Assembly: GCF_041734735.1 (NCBI RefSeq)
Contig: NC_134907.1
Span: 2,858,510 to 2,922,509 of the forward strand
Length of the DNA stretch: 64,000 bases
Direction of reading: 5' to 3'
From: Babylonia areolata
Taxonomy: Eukaryota > Mollusca > Gastropoda > Neogastropoda > Buccinidae
The translations under genes and the position numbers were made by a program. The notes under the pieces were generated by a model. That model did no database searches, was not told where the DNA came from, and saw only the letters and a list, made by a program, of their open reading frames with translations. Below, piece by piece: positions 50,301 through 52,324 of this stretch. Position 1 is the stretch's first letter. Every line of letters starts with the position of its first letter.

Positions 50301-52324
50301 GGTCACAACCCTCGGTACCCCATCACCCTGGTGGTGTCATCGTCGGAGGTGTGCGTCGTGAACACCAACCACCAGTGGCCGTCGCCACGGCATCAGACGG
50401 CCGTGACTGTGGAGTCTGTCGGCAAGCAGTTTACAGTGCTGGAGAGGCAGAAGATAAACAACATCGCCACGCTGGTGAGTGGTTCATCGCTCGTTTCTTT
50501 TCTTTTCCTTTTTTTTTTTGTTTGTCTTTTTTCGTCCAGCAGATTGGTGCGGTATAAATGGATCTGTCTGCTTACTCTGACTCGGACACCTCATTAGAAC
50601 TGAAGCTCATGGCAATGTTGTGAGTTATTCACAGCAGTATTTCCAGTGGTGAGTGATTCATGGCAACGTAGCAGCTGTTGACAATGATTCACGGCAGTAT
50701 TGCCATTCATAGCAATATTGTCACTCGTGTTTGATTTATAGCAATATTTTCACTGGTGTGTGATTTATAGCGATGTTGTCACTGTGGTGGGCGATTCATA
50801 GCAATATTGTCACTGCAGTGGGTGATTTATAGCAATATTGTCACCACGGTAGATGATTTATAGCAATATTGTCACTACATTGGGTGATTTATAGCAATAG
50901 TGGGTGATTTATAGCAATAGTGTCACTACATTGGTGATTTATAGGAATAGTGGGTGATTTATAGCAATAGTGTCACTACATTGGTGATTTATAGCAATAG
51001 TGTCACAGGTGTGTGATTTATAGCAATATTGTCACAGTGGTGGATGATTCATGCAATATTATCACTGTGGTGGGTGATTTATAGCAATAGTGTCACTGCC
51101 GTGGGTGATTTATAGCAGCATTGTAACTACAGTCGGTTATTTATTTCAACATTGCCACAGTGGTGAGTGATTCATTCACTGCAGTGGTGAGTGGCCTTTT
51201 TTCTTTTCTTTTTCTTTCTTTTTGTCCAGTACATGTGGTGTGGCACGTATGGATATGTCCACATGCTCTTGTCACCTTGAAATTGAAGCTCACGGCAACG
51301 TTGCCGCTGTTGTAAGTGATTGATTCACGGCAATGTTGCTGTTGTAAGTGATTGATTCACGGCAACATTGCCGCTGTTGTAAGTGATTGATTCACAGCAA
51401 CATTGCCGCTGTTGTAAGTGATTGATTCACAGCAACATTGCCGCTGTTGTAAGTGATTGATTCACAGCAACATTGCCGCTGTTGTAAGTGATTGATTCAC
51501 AGCAACATTGCCGCTGTTGTAAGTGATTGATTCACAGCAACATTGCCGCTGTTGTAAGTGATTGATTCACGGCAATGTTGCTGTTGTAAGTGATTGATTC
51601 ACGGCAACATTGCCGCTGTTGTAAGTGATTGATTCACAGCAACATTGCCGCTGTTGTAAGTGATTGATTCACAGCAACATTGCCGCTGTTGTAAGTGATT
51701 GATTCACAGCAACATTGCCGCTGTTGTAAGTGATTGATTCACAGCAACATTGCCGCTGTTGTAAGTGATTGATTCACGGCAATGTTGCTGTTGTAAGTGA
51801 TTGATTCACGGCAATGTTGCTGTTGTAAGTGATTGATTCACAGCAACATTGCCGCTGTTGTAAGTGATTGATTCACGGCAACATTGCCGCTGTTGTAAGT
51901 GATTGATTCACGGCAATGTTGCTGTTGTCGTGAGTGATTCACAGCAGTATTGCCACTGGTGGATTATTTAAACTGTAGCAATATAGACCAGCCAATGCAT
52001 TTTTCACATGAATAGCCATTTTGATCCCTGCCATTTAGGCAGCCATACTCCGGTTGGTTTTTTGGGGGGAGGGGAGGGGAGGAGGGTGGAACGTACAGTC
52101 ATGCAGTGTATTGTGACCGTTTCCAGGAGGTGAACGATTCAGATCCACGGCAGCTGCGTGTGACCTTCTTCAACGAGACGTCCGGGGACGAGACGCGCTG
52201 GGTGGTTTCCATGGAGACCAGAAAGGGGGTGAAGGACATTGTGGAAGCCGTGCGTGAACCCTGGGAGGAGGAGTTTGGCGTTCAGCTGGATGTGGAGTGC
52301 TCTACCTTTGATAGCAGTTACTGA
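2916..52324 (+). CDS. STK11IP: STK11IP (LKB1-interacting protein 1) orthologue, 3' 17 exons, gene-level entry
   Basis: Seventeen exons join in phase to 1339 residues plus stop: 2916-3005, 3676-3717, 6230-6635, 9407-10057, 11253-11383, 13780-13938, 14974-15051, 17235-17349, 18793-18967, 25607-25841, 30759-31628, 37397-37648, 40272-40372, 44746-44924, 48032-48196, 50302-50474, 52127-52324. Every intron is GT-AG. Residue numbers below count from 2916. Family matches, judged from remembered vertebrate STK11IP and not computed: NWLQ (217-220), zinc ribbon CxxC 520-523 and CPKCGSDH from 566, the block around [15 protein letters not shown], and REPWEEEF (1317-1324). In the family the protein binds the kinase LKB1/STK11 through an LRR-containing N-terminus and is reported as a lysosomal mTORC1 substrate. 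The LRR-encoding 5' exons are outside the window. The disordered exons at 9407 and 30759 look longer than in vertebrates. No alternative identity fits as well. Confidence 0.9.
3006..3675 (+). other. STK11IP intron, mostly unique
   Basis: 670-bp intron between exons a and b. It is AT-rich, with a GTTTTT tract near 3170 and a G-rich patch at 3303-3345. No recognisable element was seen. Confidence 0.7.
3676..3717 (+). CDS. STK11IP: STK11IP exon b: 42-nt exon
   Basis: A 14-codon in-phase exon reading [14 protein letters not shown], matching the vertebrate GFLLDGKVLSLTDFQ segment after the LRRs. The acceptor is tttttttcag and the donor gtataa. A TG-rich array starts about 11 bp after the donor. 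Being 42 nt it could be skipped without a frameshift. Confidence 0.8.
3729..4645. repeat. TG-rich complex microsatellite
   Basis: Imperfect (TG)n with recurring TGTGTGGTGTG, TGTATG and TGTCGTG variants. It is interrupted at 4016-4088 by a LINE 3'-end fragment. It starts right after the donor of exon b. Confidence 0.9.
4016..4088 (-). mobile_element. LINE 3'-end fragment
   Basis: gaatagaatagaatagattttattgtcatgaa-type sequence: antisense, it reads as a 3' UTR ending in an ACAATAAAATC tail plus ATTCT repeats, as many invertebrate LINE ends do. It is about 70 bp, inside a TG array, with no coding part. Confidence 0.45.
4646..4955 (+). other. STK11IP intron b, unique stretch
   Basis: About 310 bp between the TG array and SINE A1: a short A-run near 4690 and otherwise ordinary intron. 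No element recognised. Confidence 0.6.
4956..5341 (-). mobile_element. SINE family A, full-length copy A1
   Basis: tRNA-derived SINE on the - strand. The head, at the right end, carries an A-box-like tagccgaatggttaaagc and a B box ggttcgaatc, Ser/Leu-tRNA-like. The body has the accatgtaggcagccatact-type core and the tail is (GAA)n. Flanking direct repeats CTGGATAC at 4948-4955 and 5342-5349 look like the target-site duplication. Confidence 0.85.
5622..6003 (+). mobile_element. SINE family B, copy B1
   Basis: tRNA-like head (taatggcttataagtaacg through gaatcacgg), then a body with the shared central stretch ggatgagatg and on to aagaacccacggcaacaaaa, then a 3' part ggtggcgctgtagtgtagcg and tail gataaaaagaaatacaaata. 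Confidence 0.8.
6230..6635 (+). CDS. STK11IP: STK11IP exon c: linker with basic patch
   Basis: 406 nt, enters phase 0 and leaves with one base of a split codon; residues 45-180. It starts [10 protein letters not shown]. The linker is Q/S/P-rich and carries a strongly basic patch [18 protein letters not shown] (146-163), placed like the basic KVKSRVRVRRASISEP stretch of vertebrate STK11IP. The acceptor has a good T-tract (tcttttttgcag) and the donor is a consensus gtgagt. Confidence 0.87.
6719..7400. repeat. Minisatellite of tataca/acattg units
   Basis: A short TG run then about ten imperfect units of roughly 55-65 bp built from acattgtactatacaataca and catcgacccattccacatta. Intron c. Confidence 0.9.
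7400..7718. repeat. 40-bp minisatellite
   Basis: About eight units based on accatactgtaccatgctgt followed by aatgtaccatacaacaccat, very similar to each other. The same words recur at 9350-9380 just before exon d. Confidence 0.9.
7795..8617. repeat. (ACACC)n-type pentanucleotide array
   Basis: About 820 bp of CCACA units with periodic ccactccacttcacaccaca higher-order blocks and CCACAG variants. It starts immediately after a partial copy of the exon d 5' end. Confidence 0.92.
8624..8947 (+). mobile_element. SINE family B, copy B2, internally shortened
   Basis: Same order of parts as B1 but with deletions in the head, in the region before the central stretch, and near the 3' end (gagcagcccgtgacaaaaag). 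It abuts SINE A2 in the opposite orientation. Confidence 0.75.
8956..9341 (-). mobile_element. SINE family A, copy A2
   Basis: Near full-length - strand copy from the (CTT)n tail to the tRNA-like head with B box gattcgaacc and end ttgcgcccgt. It lies about 65 bp before exon d. Confidence 0.85.
9407..10057 (+). CDS. STK11IP: STK11IP exon d: coiled NWLQ segment and acidic disordered region
   Basis: 651 nt, residues 180-397. A charged helix ([20 protein letters not shown]) leads into CYGDNWLQ (213-220), matching the FGRNWLQ motif that is distinctive for STK11IP. About 170 residues of low-complexity D/S/G/E-rich sequence follow. The acceptor is catgtccccag. The donor, gtcggt, is the weakest in the gene but preserves frame. 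A GT-rich array begins directly after it. A partial copy of this exon's 5' end lies at 7700-7805. Confidence 0.87.
10062..10845. repeat. TTGTATTGTG-rich array after exon d donor
   Basis: Imperfect units of about 60-100 bp built on gttgtattgttgtgttgtat and ggttgtgatatattcttgtg. Longer open frames coding only V/L/C/Y are artefacts. Confidence 0.9.
10846..11252 (+). other. STK11IP intron d, distal part
   Basis: Unique AT-rich sequence, then a (TG)n stretch at 11051-11165 with ATATAT and CGCGCA patches, then the exon e acceptor. No element recognised. Confidence 0.6.
11253..11383 (+). CDS. STK11IP: STK11IP exon e: first C-terminal beta-rich block
   Basis: 131 nt, residues 397-440, reading [17 protein letters not shown] and onward to MKDKLDLQ. 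It corresponds to the vertebrate segment that reads FLRVTSAHLFEVEL then LERLELQ, probably part of a PH-like fold (inference). The acceptor is tgtgtcatag and the donor gtcagc. The split codon joins exactly to the previous exon. Confidence 0.85.
11384..12050 (+). other. STK11IP intron e, unique stretch
   Basis: About 670 bp of ordinary intron sequence after exon e. No open frame, repeat or element that I recognise. Confidence 0.6.
12060..12349 (+). mobile_element. SINE family C copy
   Basis: tRNA-like start (gttaaggtgcttgtctgcc and ggttggattc), then a body whose middle (ggatgagatgataaaccaag then aagaacccatggcaacgag) is clearly related to the same stretch in family B, but with a different head and tail. 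So B and C share a central domain. Confidence 0.65.
12350..12470 (-). mobile_element. SINE family B 3' fragment, copy B3
   Basis: About 120 bp of the family B 3' half (tatttctttttatcacagca through cgccaccca) in antisense, joined directly to family C. Confidence 0.75.
12471..12772 (+). other. STK11IP intron e, unique stretch
   Basis: About 300 bp with one short TG run at 12577-12598 and otherwise unremarkable sequence. Confidence 0.6.
12776..13466. repeat. (GT)n-GAGGGAACA minisatellite
   Basis: About 20 units of a variable (GT)n run followed by gagggaacagt, some with G-runs (13060, 13160). One unit carries the insert tcatatttttactc. Unit length varies by GT count. Confidence 0.92.
13780..13938 (+). 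CDS. STK11IP: STK11IP exon f: continuation of beta-rich block
   Basis: 159 nt, 53 residues (441-493), in phase at both ends. It begins [18 protein letters not shown] and ends [12 protein letters not shown]. The LQ-SL junction with the previous exon matches vertebrate STK11IP (ELQSL). The stretch [19 protein letters not shown] parallels vertebrate LRFSYICPDRQLRRYLVL. The acceptor is tggtgtcag and the donor gtatgtgtg. Confidence 0.87.
14199..14510 (-). mobile_element. Dispersed repeat family G, copy with flanking direct repeats
   Basis: 312-bp element flanked by GGGGACA at 14192-14198 and 14511-14517. On the - strand it contains an A-box-like tagctgattcggtagcg and an AATAAA word. Related copies lie at 38645-39360. 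SINE-like by size and duplication; class not certain. Confidence 0.55.
14540..14900. repeat. (GA)n-rich array
   Basis: Purine-rich GAGA with GAAAGAAAGAG variants. It is split by a 60-bp segment (about 14655-14715) that is repeated at about 14893-14950, just before exon g. Confidence 0.88.
14974..15051 (+). CDS. STK11IP: STK11IP exon g
   Basis: 78 nt, 26 residues (494-519) reading [20 protein letters not shown] and ending AVMYQ. This matches the helix before the zinc ribbon in vertebrate STK11IP (VQELLAVLTP, then REQLGEAR). It is in phase at both ends; the donor is gtctgt. GA-rich intron lies upstream, and a TTGTG-type array begins about 15 bp downstream. Confidence 0.82.
15063..15795. repeat. 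TTGTGTTGTATTGTG-type array after exon g donor
   Basis: Imperfect short units of TTGTG, TTGTA and TTTTATTG. Open in all three + frames without coding meaning. Confidence 0.9.
16080..16445. repeat. TG repeats and (AT)n
   Basis: Three 75-95-bp units of a TG run plus catgtttaacttttaaaat-type sequence, followed by a long pure (AT)n at 16393-16443 and a G-run. Confidence 0.85.
16690..17120. mobile_element. Unclassified dispersed-repeat-like segment
   Basis: Starts with (AAT/AAG)n and tagtatttatatagcgct, a common start or end of marine-invertebrate repeats, then about 400 bp of moderately GC-rich sequence with no long open frame. Class unknown. Exon h lies 115 bp downstream and is not part of it, judging by splice phase. 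Confidence 0.4.
17235..17349 (+). CDS. STK11IP: STK11IP exon h: first half of zinc ribbon
   Basis: 115 nt, residues 520-557 plus one base. It opens with CLKCSSQF, matching vertebrate CLRCGHEF, so C520 and C523 supply the first CxxC of a zinc ribbon whose second CxxC is in the next exon. Acceptor gtgtcctcag, donor gtaatg. Phases agree with both neighbours, which separates it from the dispersed-repeat DNA close upstream. The remaining 30 residues are not conserved as far as I can tell. Confidence 0.78.
17452..17858 (-). mobile_element. SINE family B, full-length copy B4
   Basis: Full - strand copy from the tail (tatttttttttatcacaaca) through the central domain to the tRNA-like head (gattcgaacc through ttacctctaggccatcact). 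Confidence 0.85.
17912..18220 (-). mobile_element. SINE family A, copy A3, with B fragment inside
   Basis: Family A body on the - strand without the tRNA head. At 18003-18092 an 90-bp piece of the family B 3' half (copy B5) replaces the taggcagcc part of the A core, after which A resumes at atactccgttttcggg. Confidence 0.75.
18303..18715 (+). mobile_element. SINE family A' (A body, different 3' half), sense copy
   Basis: Begins within the A body (ctgaacccac through tggctgcttacatggtgg), then continues into a different 3' half (tgcctgaaatctgaataac through aagtactttgagcttgg) ending in (ATC)n. It lies 80 bp before exon i. The same 3' half is seen at 36838-37020. Confidence 0.7.
18793..18967 (+). 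CDS. STK11IP: STK11IP exon i: second half of zinc ribbon
   Basis: 175 nt, residues 558-616. [19 protein letters not shown] closely matches vertebrate AVCPNCGSDHVVLL; C566 and C569 complete the ribbon begun by C520 and C523. A serine/proline-rich tail ends LLRKQSI. The donor is consensus gtgagt at 18968. It is also the first unit of a roughly 4.1-kb minisatellite in which gtgagtattgt recurs throughout. Confidence 0.9.
18968..21981. repeat. Donor-containing minisatellite, left part
   Basis: About 100 units of 24-32 bp with core gtgagtattgtaaggacag followed by (TG/C)TGTCTG. The first unit is the exon i donor itself. Variants CATGTCAATC and CAGAC recur. Interrupted by mariner at 21982. Antisense frames up to 914 codons are artefacts of the unit. 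Confidence 0.95.
21982..22901 (-). mobile_element. Mariner (Tc1/mariner) DNA transposon, internally deleted
   Basis: 920 bp with near-identical terminal inverted repeats of about 72 bp (21982-22055 and 22829-22901). The transposase reads on the - strand from 22736: the N-terminal helix-turn-helix region ([18 protein letters not shown], then GRP near a hinge) is intact to CRWVPK. Then the middle, including the DETW catalytic block, is missing, and the C-terminal third ([24 protein letters not shown]) resumes in another frame and ends at 22060. Non-autonomous. A TA follows the right end; the left flank shows AA where the host repeat unit would have TA, a mutated duplication. Confidence 0.92.
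22902..23975. repeat. Donor-containing minisatellite, right part
   Basis: Continuation of the 18968 array after the mariner, about 35 units with the same gtgagtattgtaaggacag core. It resumes at ttgtacagacagcg, the exact phase lost at the left junction. Confidence 0.95.
23985..24255 (+). mobile_element. SINE family A', partial copy
   Basis: Degenerate A body (gtgtatactcatgcataaaa, then tttggtgggttatgcacacc) continuing into the A' 3' half (gcgtgcctgaaatctg, gatgagcgcccagtggcag). Cut at about 24257 by an antisense family B element. Confidence 0.6.
24258..24672 (-). mobile_element. SINE family B, full-length copy B6
   Basis: Antisense full copy: tail at left, tRNA-like head at right (gattcgaacc through ttacctctaagccatcac). 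Inserted in or next to the A' copy at 23985. Confidence 0.85.
24771..25535 (+). mobile_element. SINE family D, split by a nested SINE B
   Basis: tRNA-like head (ccaccgtggcgaagtgg and B box ggttcgaatc), body to about 25017, then a family B element at 25020-25430, then the D 3' part ttatgacaggaag and an (ATC)n tail to 25535. The uninterrupted order is shown by the antisense copy at 45735-46125. Confidence 0.75.
25020..25430 (+). mobile_element. SINE family B, full-length copy B7, nested in D
   Basis: Sense copy with a well-preserved head (gtgatggcctagaggtaacg, ggttcgaatc), central domain and tail (gtgataaaaagaaatc). Confidence 0.88.
25607..25841 (+). CDS. STK11IP: STK11IP exon j: disordered insert
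   Basis: 235 nt: one base completes a split Asp codon, then 78 codons (617-694) in the frame [20 protein letters not shown] and onward to SSKL. It is placed by phase agreement with both neighbours and by the good acceptor ctgtttcacag and donor gtaaga. The sequence is polar and low-complexity with no recognisable domain. A TG-rich array starts directly after the donor. Confidence 0.75.
25842..26480. repeat. TG/TGCG-rich array after exon j donor
   Basis: Imperfect (TG)n with TGCG, TTTG and TATG variants, about 640 bp. The long cysteine/valine frames are artefacts. Confidence 0.9.
26481..26940 (+). other. STK11IP intron j, unique stretch
   Basis: A T-run, then about 350 bp of unremarkable sequence before the 59-bp satellite. 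Nothing recognised. Confidence 0.55.
26945..28655. repeat. 59-bp satellite array
   Basis: About 29 head-to-tail units of exactly 59 bp: ctcaaaaggagacccagcac, tgctgtataaattcagtgtt, cagctgctatgaggacacc. Variation is ordered: three left units have ggccactgac, the next three ggccaccctc, the rest ggacaccctc. A cctgcgctg variant occurs in the first unit and in two units near the right end. Confidence 0.97.
28690..29006 (-). mobile_element. SINE family A, copy A5
   Basis: Antisense copy from mid-body to the tRNA head end (ctactgcgcccgtc). It lacks the (GAA) tail region and starts about 35 bp after the 59-bp array. Confidence 0.8.
29007..29225 (-). mobile_element. Possible further tRNA-like repeat
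   Basis: On the - strand it begins gaatcagagtggctctggac with a tRNA-like anticodon-arm look, joined to SINE A5. Only one copy in the window, so family status cannot be shown. Confidence 0.25.
29226..29590 (+). other. STK11IP intron j, unique stretch
   Basis: T-rich ordinary intron, no element recognised. Confidence 0.55.
29630..29895 (-). mobile_element. Diverged SINE family B copy B8
   Basis: Antisense and shorter than B4. The 3' half and central domain are recognisable (attctctgtgtgaaatctg, ttttgccagggacagcgg), but it is more diverged than other copies. The head is missing. Confidence 0.6.
29935..30460 (+). mobile_element. Decayed LINE C-terminal fragment
   Basis: A frame from about 30252 reads [28 protein letters not shown] and so on: the basic GRPKxTW region that ends many LINE reverse-transcriptase ORFs. 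Upstream reading is broken by stops. It ends with taagtaagcaagtaaatgag-type sequence. Confidence 0.55.
30759..31628 (+). CDS. STK11IP: STK11IP exon k: long serine-rich exon
   Basis: 870 nt, 290 residues (695-984), in phase at both ends. It starts [14 protein letters not shown] and ends VEVLSVEE. It is rich in Ser, Asp, Val and Thr, predicted disordered, with many RRxS-like and S/T-P sites that could be phosphorylated (inference). It has balanced codon use and no stops over 870 nt. The acceptor tctgagcag has a poor pyrimidine tract; the donor is gtaagg. The exon end plus donor is copied about 200 bp downstream. Confidence 0.85.
31629..31890. repeat. 65-bp tandem repeats after exon k donor
   Basis: Four imperfect units (about 31629, 31692, 31758 and 31826) of ggaggccactctttctcact, gaagtgttctccctttgttg and ctttctgtgg. 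The fourth preserves the exon-end-plus-donor word caggaggtaaggg. Confidence 0.88.
31891..32660 (+). other. STK11IP intron k, mostly unique
   Basis: T-rich intron with a CTCC run (31970-31995) and a TTATTG microsatellite (32150-32200). At 32520-32600 it carries a SINE-tail-like segment (gtgcagcatttatgggtttg then repeated gaaact) that recurs at 24700, 50530 and 51220. Confidence 0.5.
32664..32873. repeat. (CT)n microsatellite
   Basis: Long pure and interrupted CT runs directly upstream of the LINE body; a shorter CT run follows the LINE at 34372-34396. Confidence 0.95.
32880..34375 (+). mobile_element. 5'-truncated non-LTR retrotransposon (LINE), 3' third
   Basis: Frame 1 (32886-about 33195) reads [19 protein letters not shown] and [12 protein letters not shown], the end of the reverse-transcriptase domain. 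After one frameshift near 33180-33200, frame 2 (to 34041) reads [13 protein letters not shown] and continues to a [18 protein letters not shown] zinc knuckle and stop. The 3' UTR ends with gccaataaaaaatttgtca and a CT run. I/Jockey-group-like by domain order; clade not certain. The second frame is open for 289 codons, so it is fairly young. Confidence 0.85.
34575..34880 (+). repeat. Dispersed repeat family E, copy 1
   Basis: Starts aatagaatagaatatgtctt, then tattaccaagtgtaccgggg, then a (CA)n at 34776-34810, and ends ggatggggttgatgac. A second copy with the same order, including the CA run, is at 38180-38640. Confidence 0.8.
35038..36115. repeat. (AT)n and a tandem segmental duplication
   Basis: A pure (AT)n at 35038-35090 is followed by a 320-bp segment at 35092-35410 that recurs at 35789-36110 (period 697 bp) with few differences, each ending in TG/TGAG repeats. 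A (TG)n with TGTCTGTG variants fills the space between. Confidence 0.88.
36116..36836. repeat. TG repeats with short duplications, then unique intron
   Basis: TG/CG repeats to about 36490 with a 45-bp duplicated segment (atgaatagatggtcaactta and atgaatagacatttaactga), then about 340 bp of plain AT-rich intron. Confidence 0.75.
36838..37386 (-). mobile_element. SINE family A', near full-length, abutting exon l
   Basis: Antisense copy: (GAT)n tail at left, A' 3' half (gctgccattgggcgctcatc), A core (ccatgtaggcagccatactc), then the tRNA-like head (agatttgaaccc, ttcaaccacttggctg). The head stops about 11 nt before the exon l acceptor. Confidence 0.85.
37397..37648 (+). CDS. STK11IP: STK11IP exon l: start of conserved C-terminal block
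   Basis: 252 nt, 84 residues (985-1068). [19 protein letters not shown] and then EEFKFKVE match vertebrate SVDHRLRLFLDVEVFSDAQEEF. Acceptor accttctttcag, donor gtgggg, in phase both ends. The tRNA-derived head of an antisense SINE ends about 11 nt before the exon, so the acceptor tract is very short. Confidence 0.9.
37660..38040. repeat. TTGTG-type array after exon l donor
   Basis: Units of ttgtattgcgttgtgttgta with TTTTTTTG spacers, starting about 10 bp after the donor. Confidence 0.9.
38180..38640 (+). repeat. Dispersed repeat family E, copy 2
   Basis: Same parts as the 34575 copy, with the CA run expanded to about 190 bp and carrying two duplicated tctctctctctatctcacag blocks. Inserted within the acceptor-type array of intron l. 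Confidence 0.8.
38645..39360. repeat. Dispersed repeat family G, inverted plus tandem copies
   Basis: An antisense fragment (38645-38760) is followed by a sense copy (38774-about 39140) and a second partial sense copy (about 39141-39360). All carry the tagctgaatnggtagcg-like word and the aggcccggcgcttcc word of the 14199 element. Confidence 0.7.
39360..40271. repeat. Acceptor-type minisatellite before exon m
   Basis: Units of about 20-35 bp built from gatgtgttacagccatgtta and variants; ttacag occurs about 29 times, the last being the real acceptor. A unit near 39636-39670 also carries a copy of the first 24 nt of exon m. Similar words at 38125-38175 show the array once began before the E and G insertions. 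Confidence 0.93.
40272..40372 (+). CDS. STK11IP: STK11IP exon m
   Basis: 101 nt, residues 1069-1102. It reads [17 protein letters not shown], matching vertebrate EFMCLVVVSDRRLYLLKV, a beta-hairpin of a likely PH-like fold. The acceptor gatgtgttacag is the last of about 29 near-identical ttacag motifs in the upstream array. The donor gtgggt is followed by a G-run. Confidence 0.9.
40373..40975. repeat. G-rich and TG-rich stretch after exon m donor
   Basis: G-runs of up to 15 with GGTGGG and TG words, about 600 bp; several clusters have G-quadruplex potential on the coding strand. Confidence 0.8.
40976..41487 (+). other. STK11IP intron m, unique stretch
   Basis: About 500 bp of AT-rich intron without recognisable elements. 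Confidence 0.55.
41488..41612 (-). mobile_element. SINE family A tail fragment (antisense), copy A6
   Basis: The (CTT)n tail to the ccatgtaggcagccatactc core, about 125 bp, no head. Paired with an inverted fragment at 41683. Confidence 0.75.
41683..41800 (+). mobile_element. SINE family A tail fragment (sense), copy A7
   Basis: About 118 bp from the A core to the (GAA)n tail (gcagcccacgaacgaagaag). Together with A6 it forms an inverted repeat with a 70-bp spacer. Confidence 0.75.
41801..42289 (+). other. STK11IP intron m, unique stretch
   Basis: About 490 bp of ordinary sequence; no element recognised. Confidence 0.55.
42290..43705. repeat. 50-bp pyrimidine-rich minisatellite
   Basis: About 29 units of tttatctgtcctctgaccat, ccatgttatgtctttcttcc, caccccatcc. 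46-bp units lack the GTTA; the GATATG/GTTATG/ATATG variants are mixed. Intron m. Confidence 0.95.
43735..44468. repeat. 31-bp pyrimidine-rich minisatellite
   Basis: About 24 units of tctctttccaaactgcccat followed by atatgttgctt, with variants TCTG, TGTATG and GGATT. Because 31 is not a multiple of 3, all three + frames stay open for about 240 codons; this is not coding. Confidence 0.95.
44746..44924 (+). CDS. STK11IP: STK11IP exon n
   Basis: 179 nt, residues 1102-1162. [20 protein letters not shown] and then [19 protein letters not shown] match vertebrate DLSGIELGLAGQSLRLEW and CVLLPRDARHCRAFLEELL. Acceptor gatgtcttgcag; a second in-frame AG 12 nt upstream (44732-44733) would add four codons. 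Donor gtgagt. Degenerate copies of the exon end plus donor recur downstream. Confidence 0.9.
44969..45240. repeat. Degenerate donor-type repeats after exon n, first cluster
   Basis: Units of a splice-donor-like word (ctgtaagtctg, ctgtgaatctg), then GGTTTGGGTTGGG, then a TTGTG run. Further copies lie at about 46490 and 47043. Confidence 0.75.
45241..45734 (+). other. STK11IP intron n, unclassified stretch
   Basis: About 490 bp of relatively GC-rich sequence without a long frame. It may be an old dispersed repeat continuous with SINE D at 45735, but no second copy is present to test this. Confidence 0.4.
45735..46125 (-). mobile_element. SINE family D, uninterrupted copy
   Basis: Antisense: (GAT)n/(GGA)n tail, cttcctgtcataa, body, B box gatttgaacc and head end ttcgccacggcggctgg. 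It gives the uninterrupted structure that the 24771 copy lacks. Confidence 0.78.
46126..46544 (+). other. STK11IP intron n, unique then donor-type repeat
   Basis: About 360 bp of ordinary sequence with nothing recognised, ending at about 46490 in a unit resembling the exon n donor region. Confidence 0.5.
46545..47041. repeat. 15-bp array, cattctgttgtgttg
   Basis: About 33 units of 15 bp with TTTTG/GCTG/TATTG variants. As 15 is a multiple of 3, each frame encodes a simple 5-residue repeat (for example CCILL) with no coding meaning. Confidence 0.95.
47185..48031 (+). other. STK11IP intron n, distal part
   Basis: (TG)n runs at 47185-47232 and 47298-47344, then about 680 bp of AT-rich unique intron up to the exon o acceptor. 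Confidence 0.6.
48032..48196 (+). CDS. STK11IP: STK11IP exon o
   Basis: 165 nt, residues 1162-1217. It begins [16 protein letters not shown] and ends [14 protein letters not shown], matching the vertebrate region just before and including RQFFYLRAFLVEG. Acceptor ctgtttctgtacag, donor gtacag; the split codons join exactly on both sides. Confidence 0.87.
48210..49290. repeat. 34-bp G/T minisatellite after exon o donor
   Basis: About 32 units of gttgagttatgtgtgtgtgg and tttgtggtagggggg, with GGGTTGTGGTGGGGAGG variants clustered at the left. Confidence 0.95.
49291..49784 (+). other. STK11IP intron o, unique stretch
   Basis: About 490 bp with a short TG run at 49458-49476 and otherwise ordinary sequence. 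Confidence 0.55.
49785..50301. repeat. Acceptor-type minisatellite before exon p
   Basis: Eight units of about 62 bp: catttccacagcttgaatta, ttctctttgtgactatatca, gatatttcatatgttacgat. The last unit ends in the real acceptor ctctttgtggcgatcag. Confidence 0.92.
50302..50474 (+). CDS. STK11IP: STK11IP exon p
   Basis: 173 nt, residues 1217-1274. [20 protein letters not shown] matches vertebrate CLVSLLLTPSTLFLLDED, followed by [18 protein letters not shown] (vertebrate VREQQPLSSLSSVLLY). Acceptor ctttgtggcgatcag, donor gtgagtgg. Both junctions are homologous to repeat units in the flanking introns. Confidence 0.9.
50590..51950. repeat. Donor-type minisatellite after exon p
   Basis: Left part (to 51190): degenerate gtgattyatrgcaayattgt units. 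Right part (51300-51930): about 18 near-identical 31-35-bp units with gtaagtgattgattcac preceded by caacattgccgctgtt. A copy of the intron start interrupts at about 51185-51300. Confidence 0.93.
52007..52062 (-). mobile_element. SINE family A core fragment, copy A8
   Basis: About 55 bp of the A core (gccatttaggcagccatact), antisense, 65 bp before exon q. Confidence 0.55.
52127..52324 (+). CDS. STK11IP: STK11IP exon q: terminal coding exon
   Basis: 198 nt including TGA at 52322-52324; residues 1275-1339. It reads [20 protein letters not shown] and then [18 protein letters not shown], matching vertebrate LRLLFYDEVSRLESFWALRV and AWIREPWEELFSIGL near the STK11IP C-terminus. Acceptor gaccgtttccag. 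The length past REPWEE is typical of the family, so the end looks intact. Confidence 0.92.
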   Translation, partial: EVNDSDPRQLRVTFFNETSGDETRWVVSMETRKGVKDIVEAVREPWEEEFGVQLDVECSTFDSSY

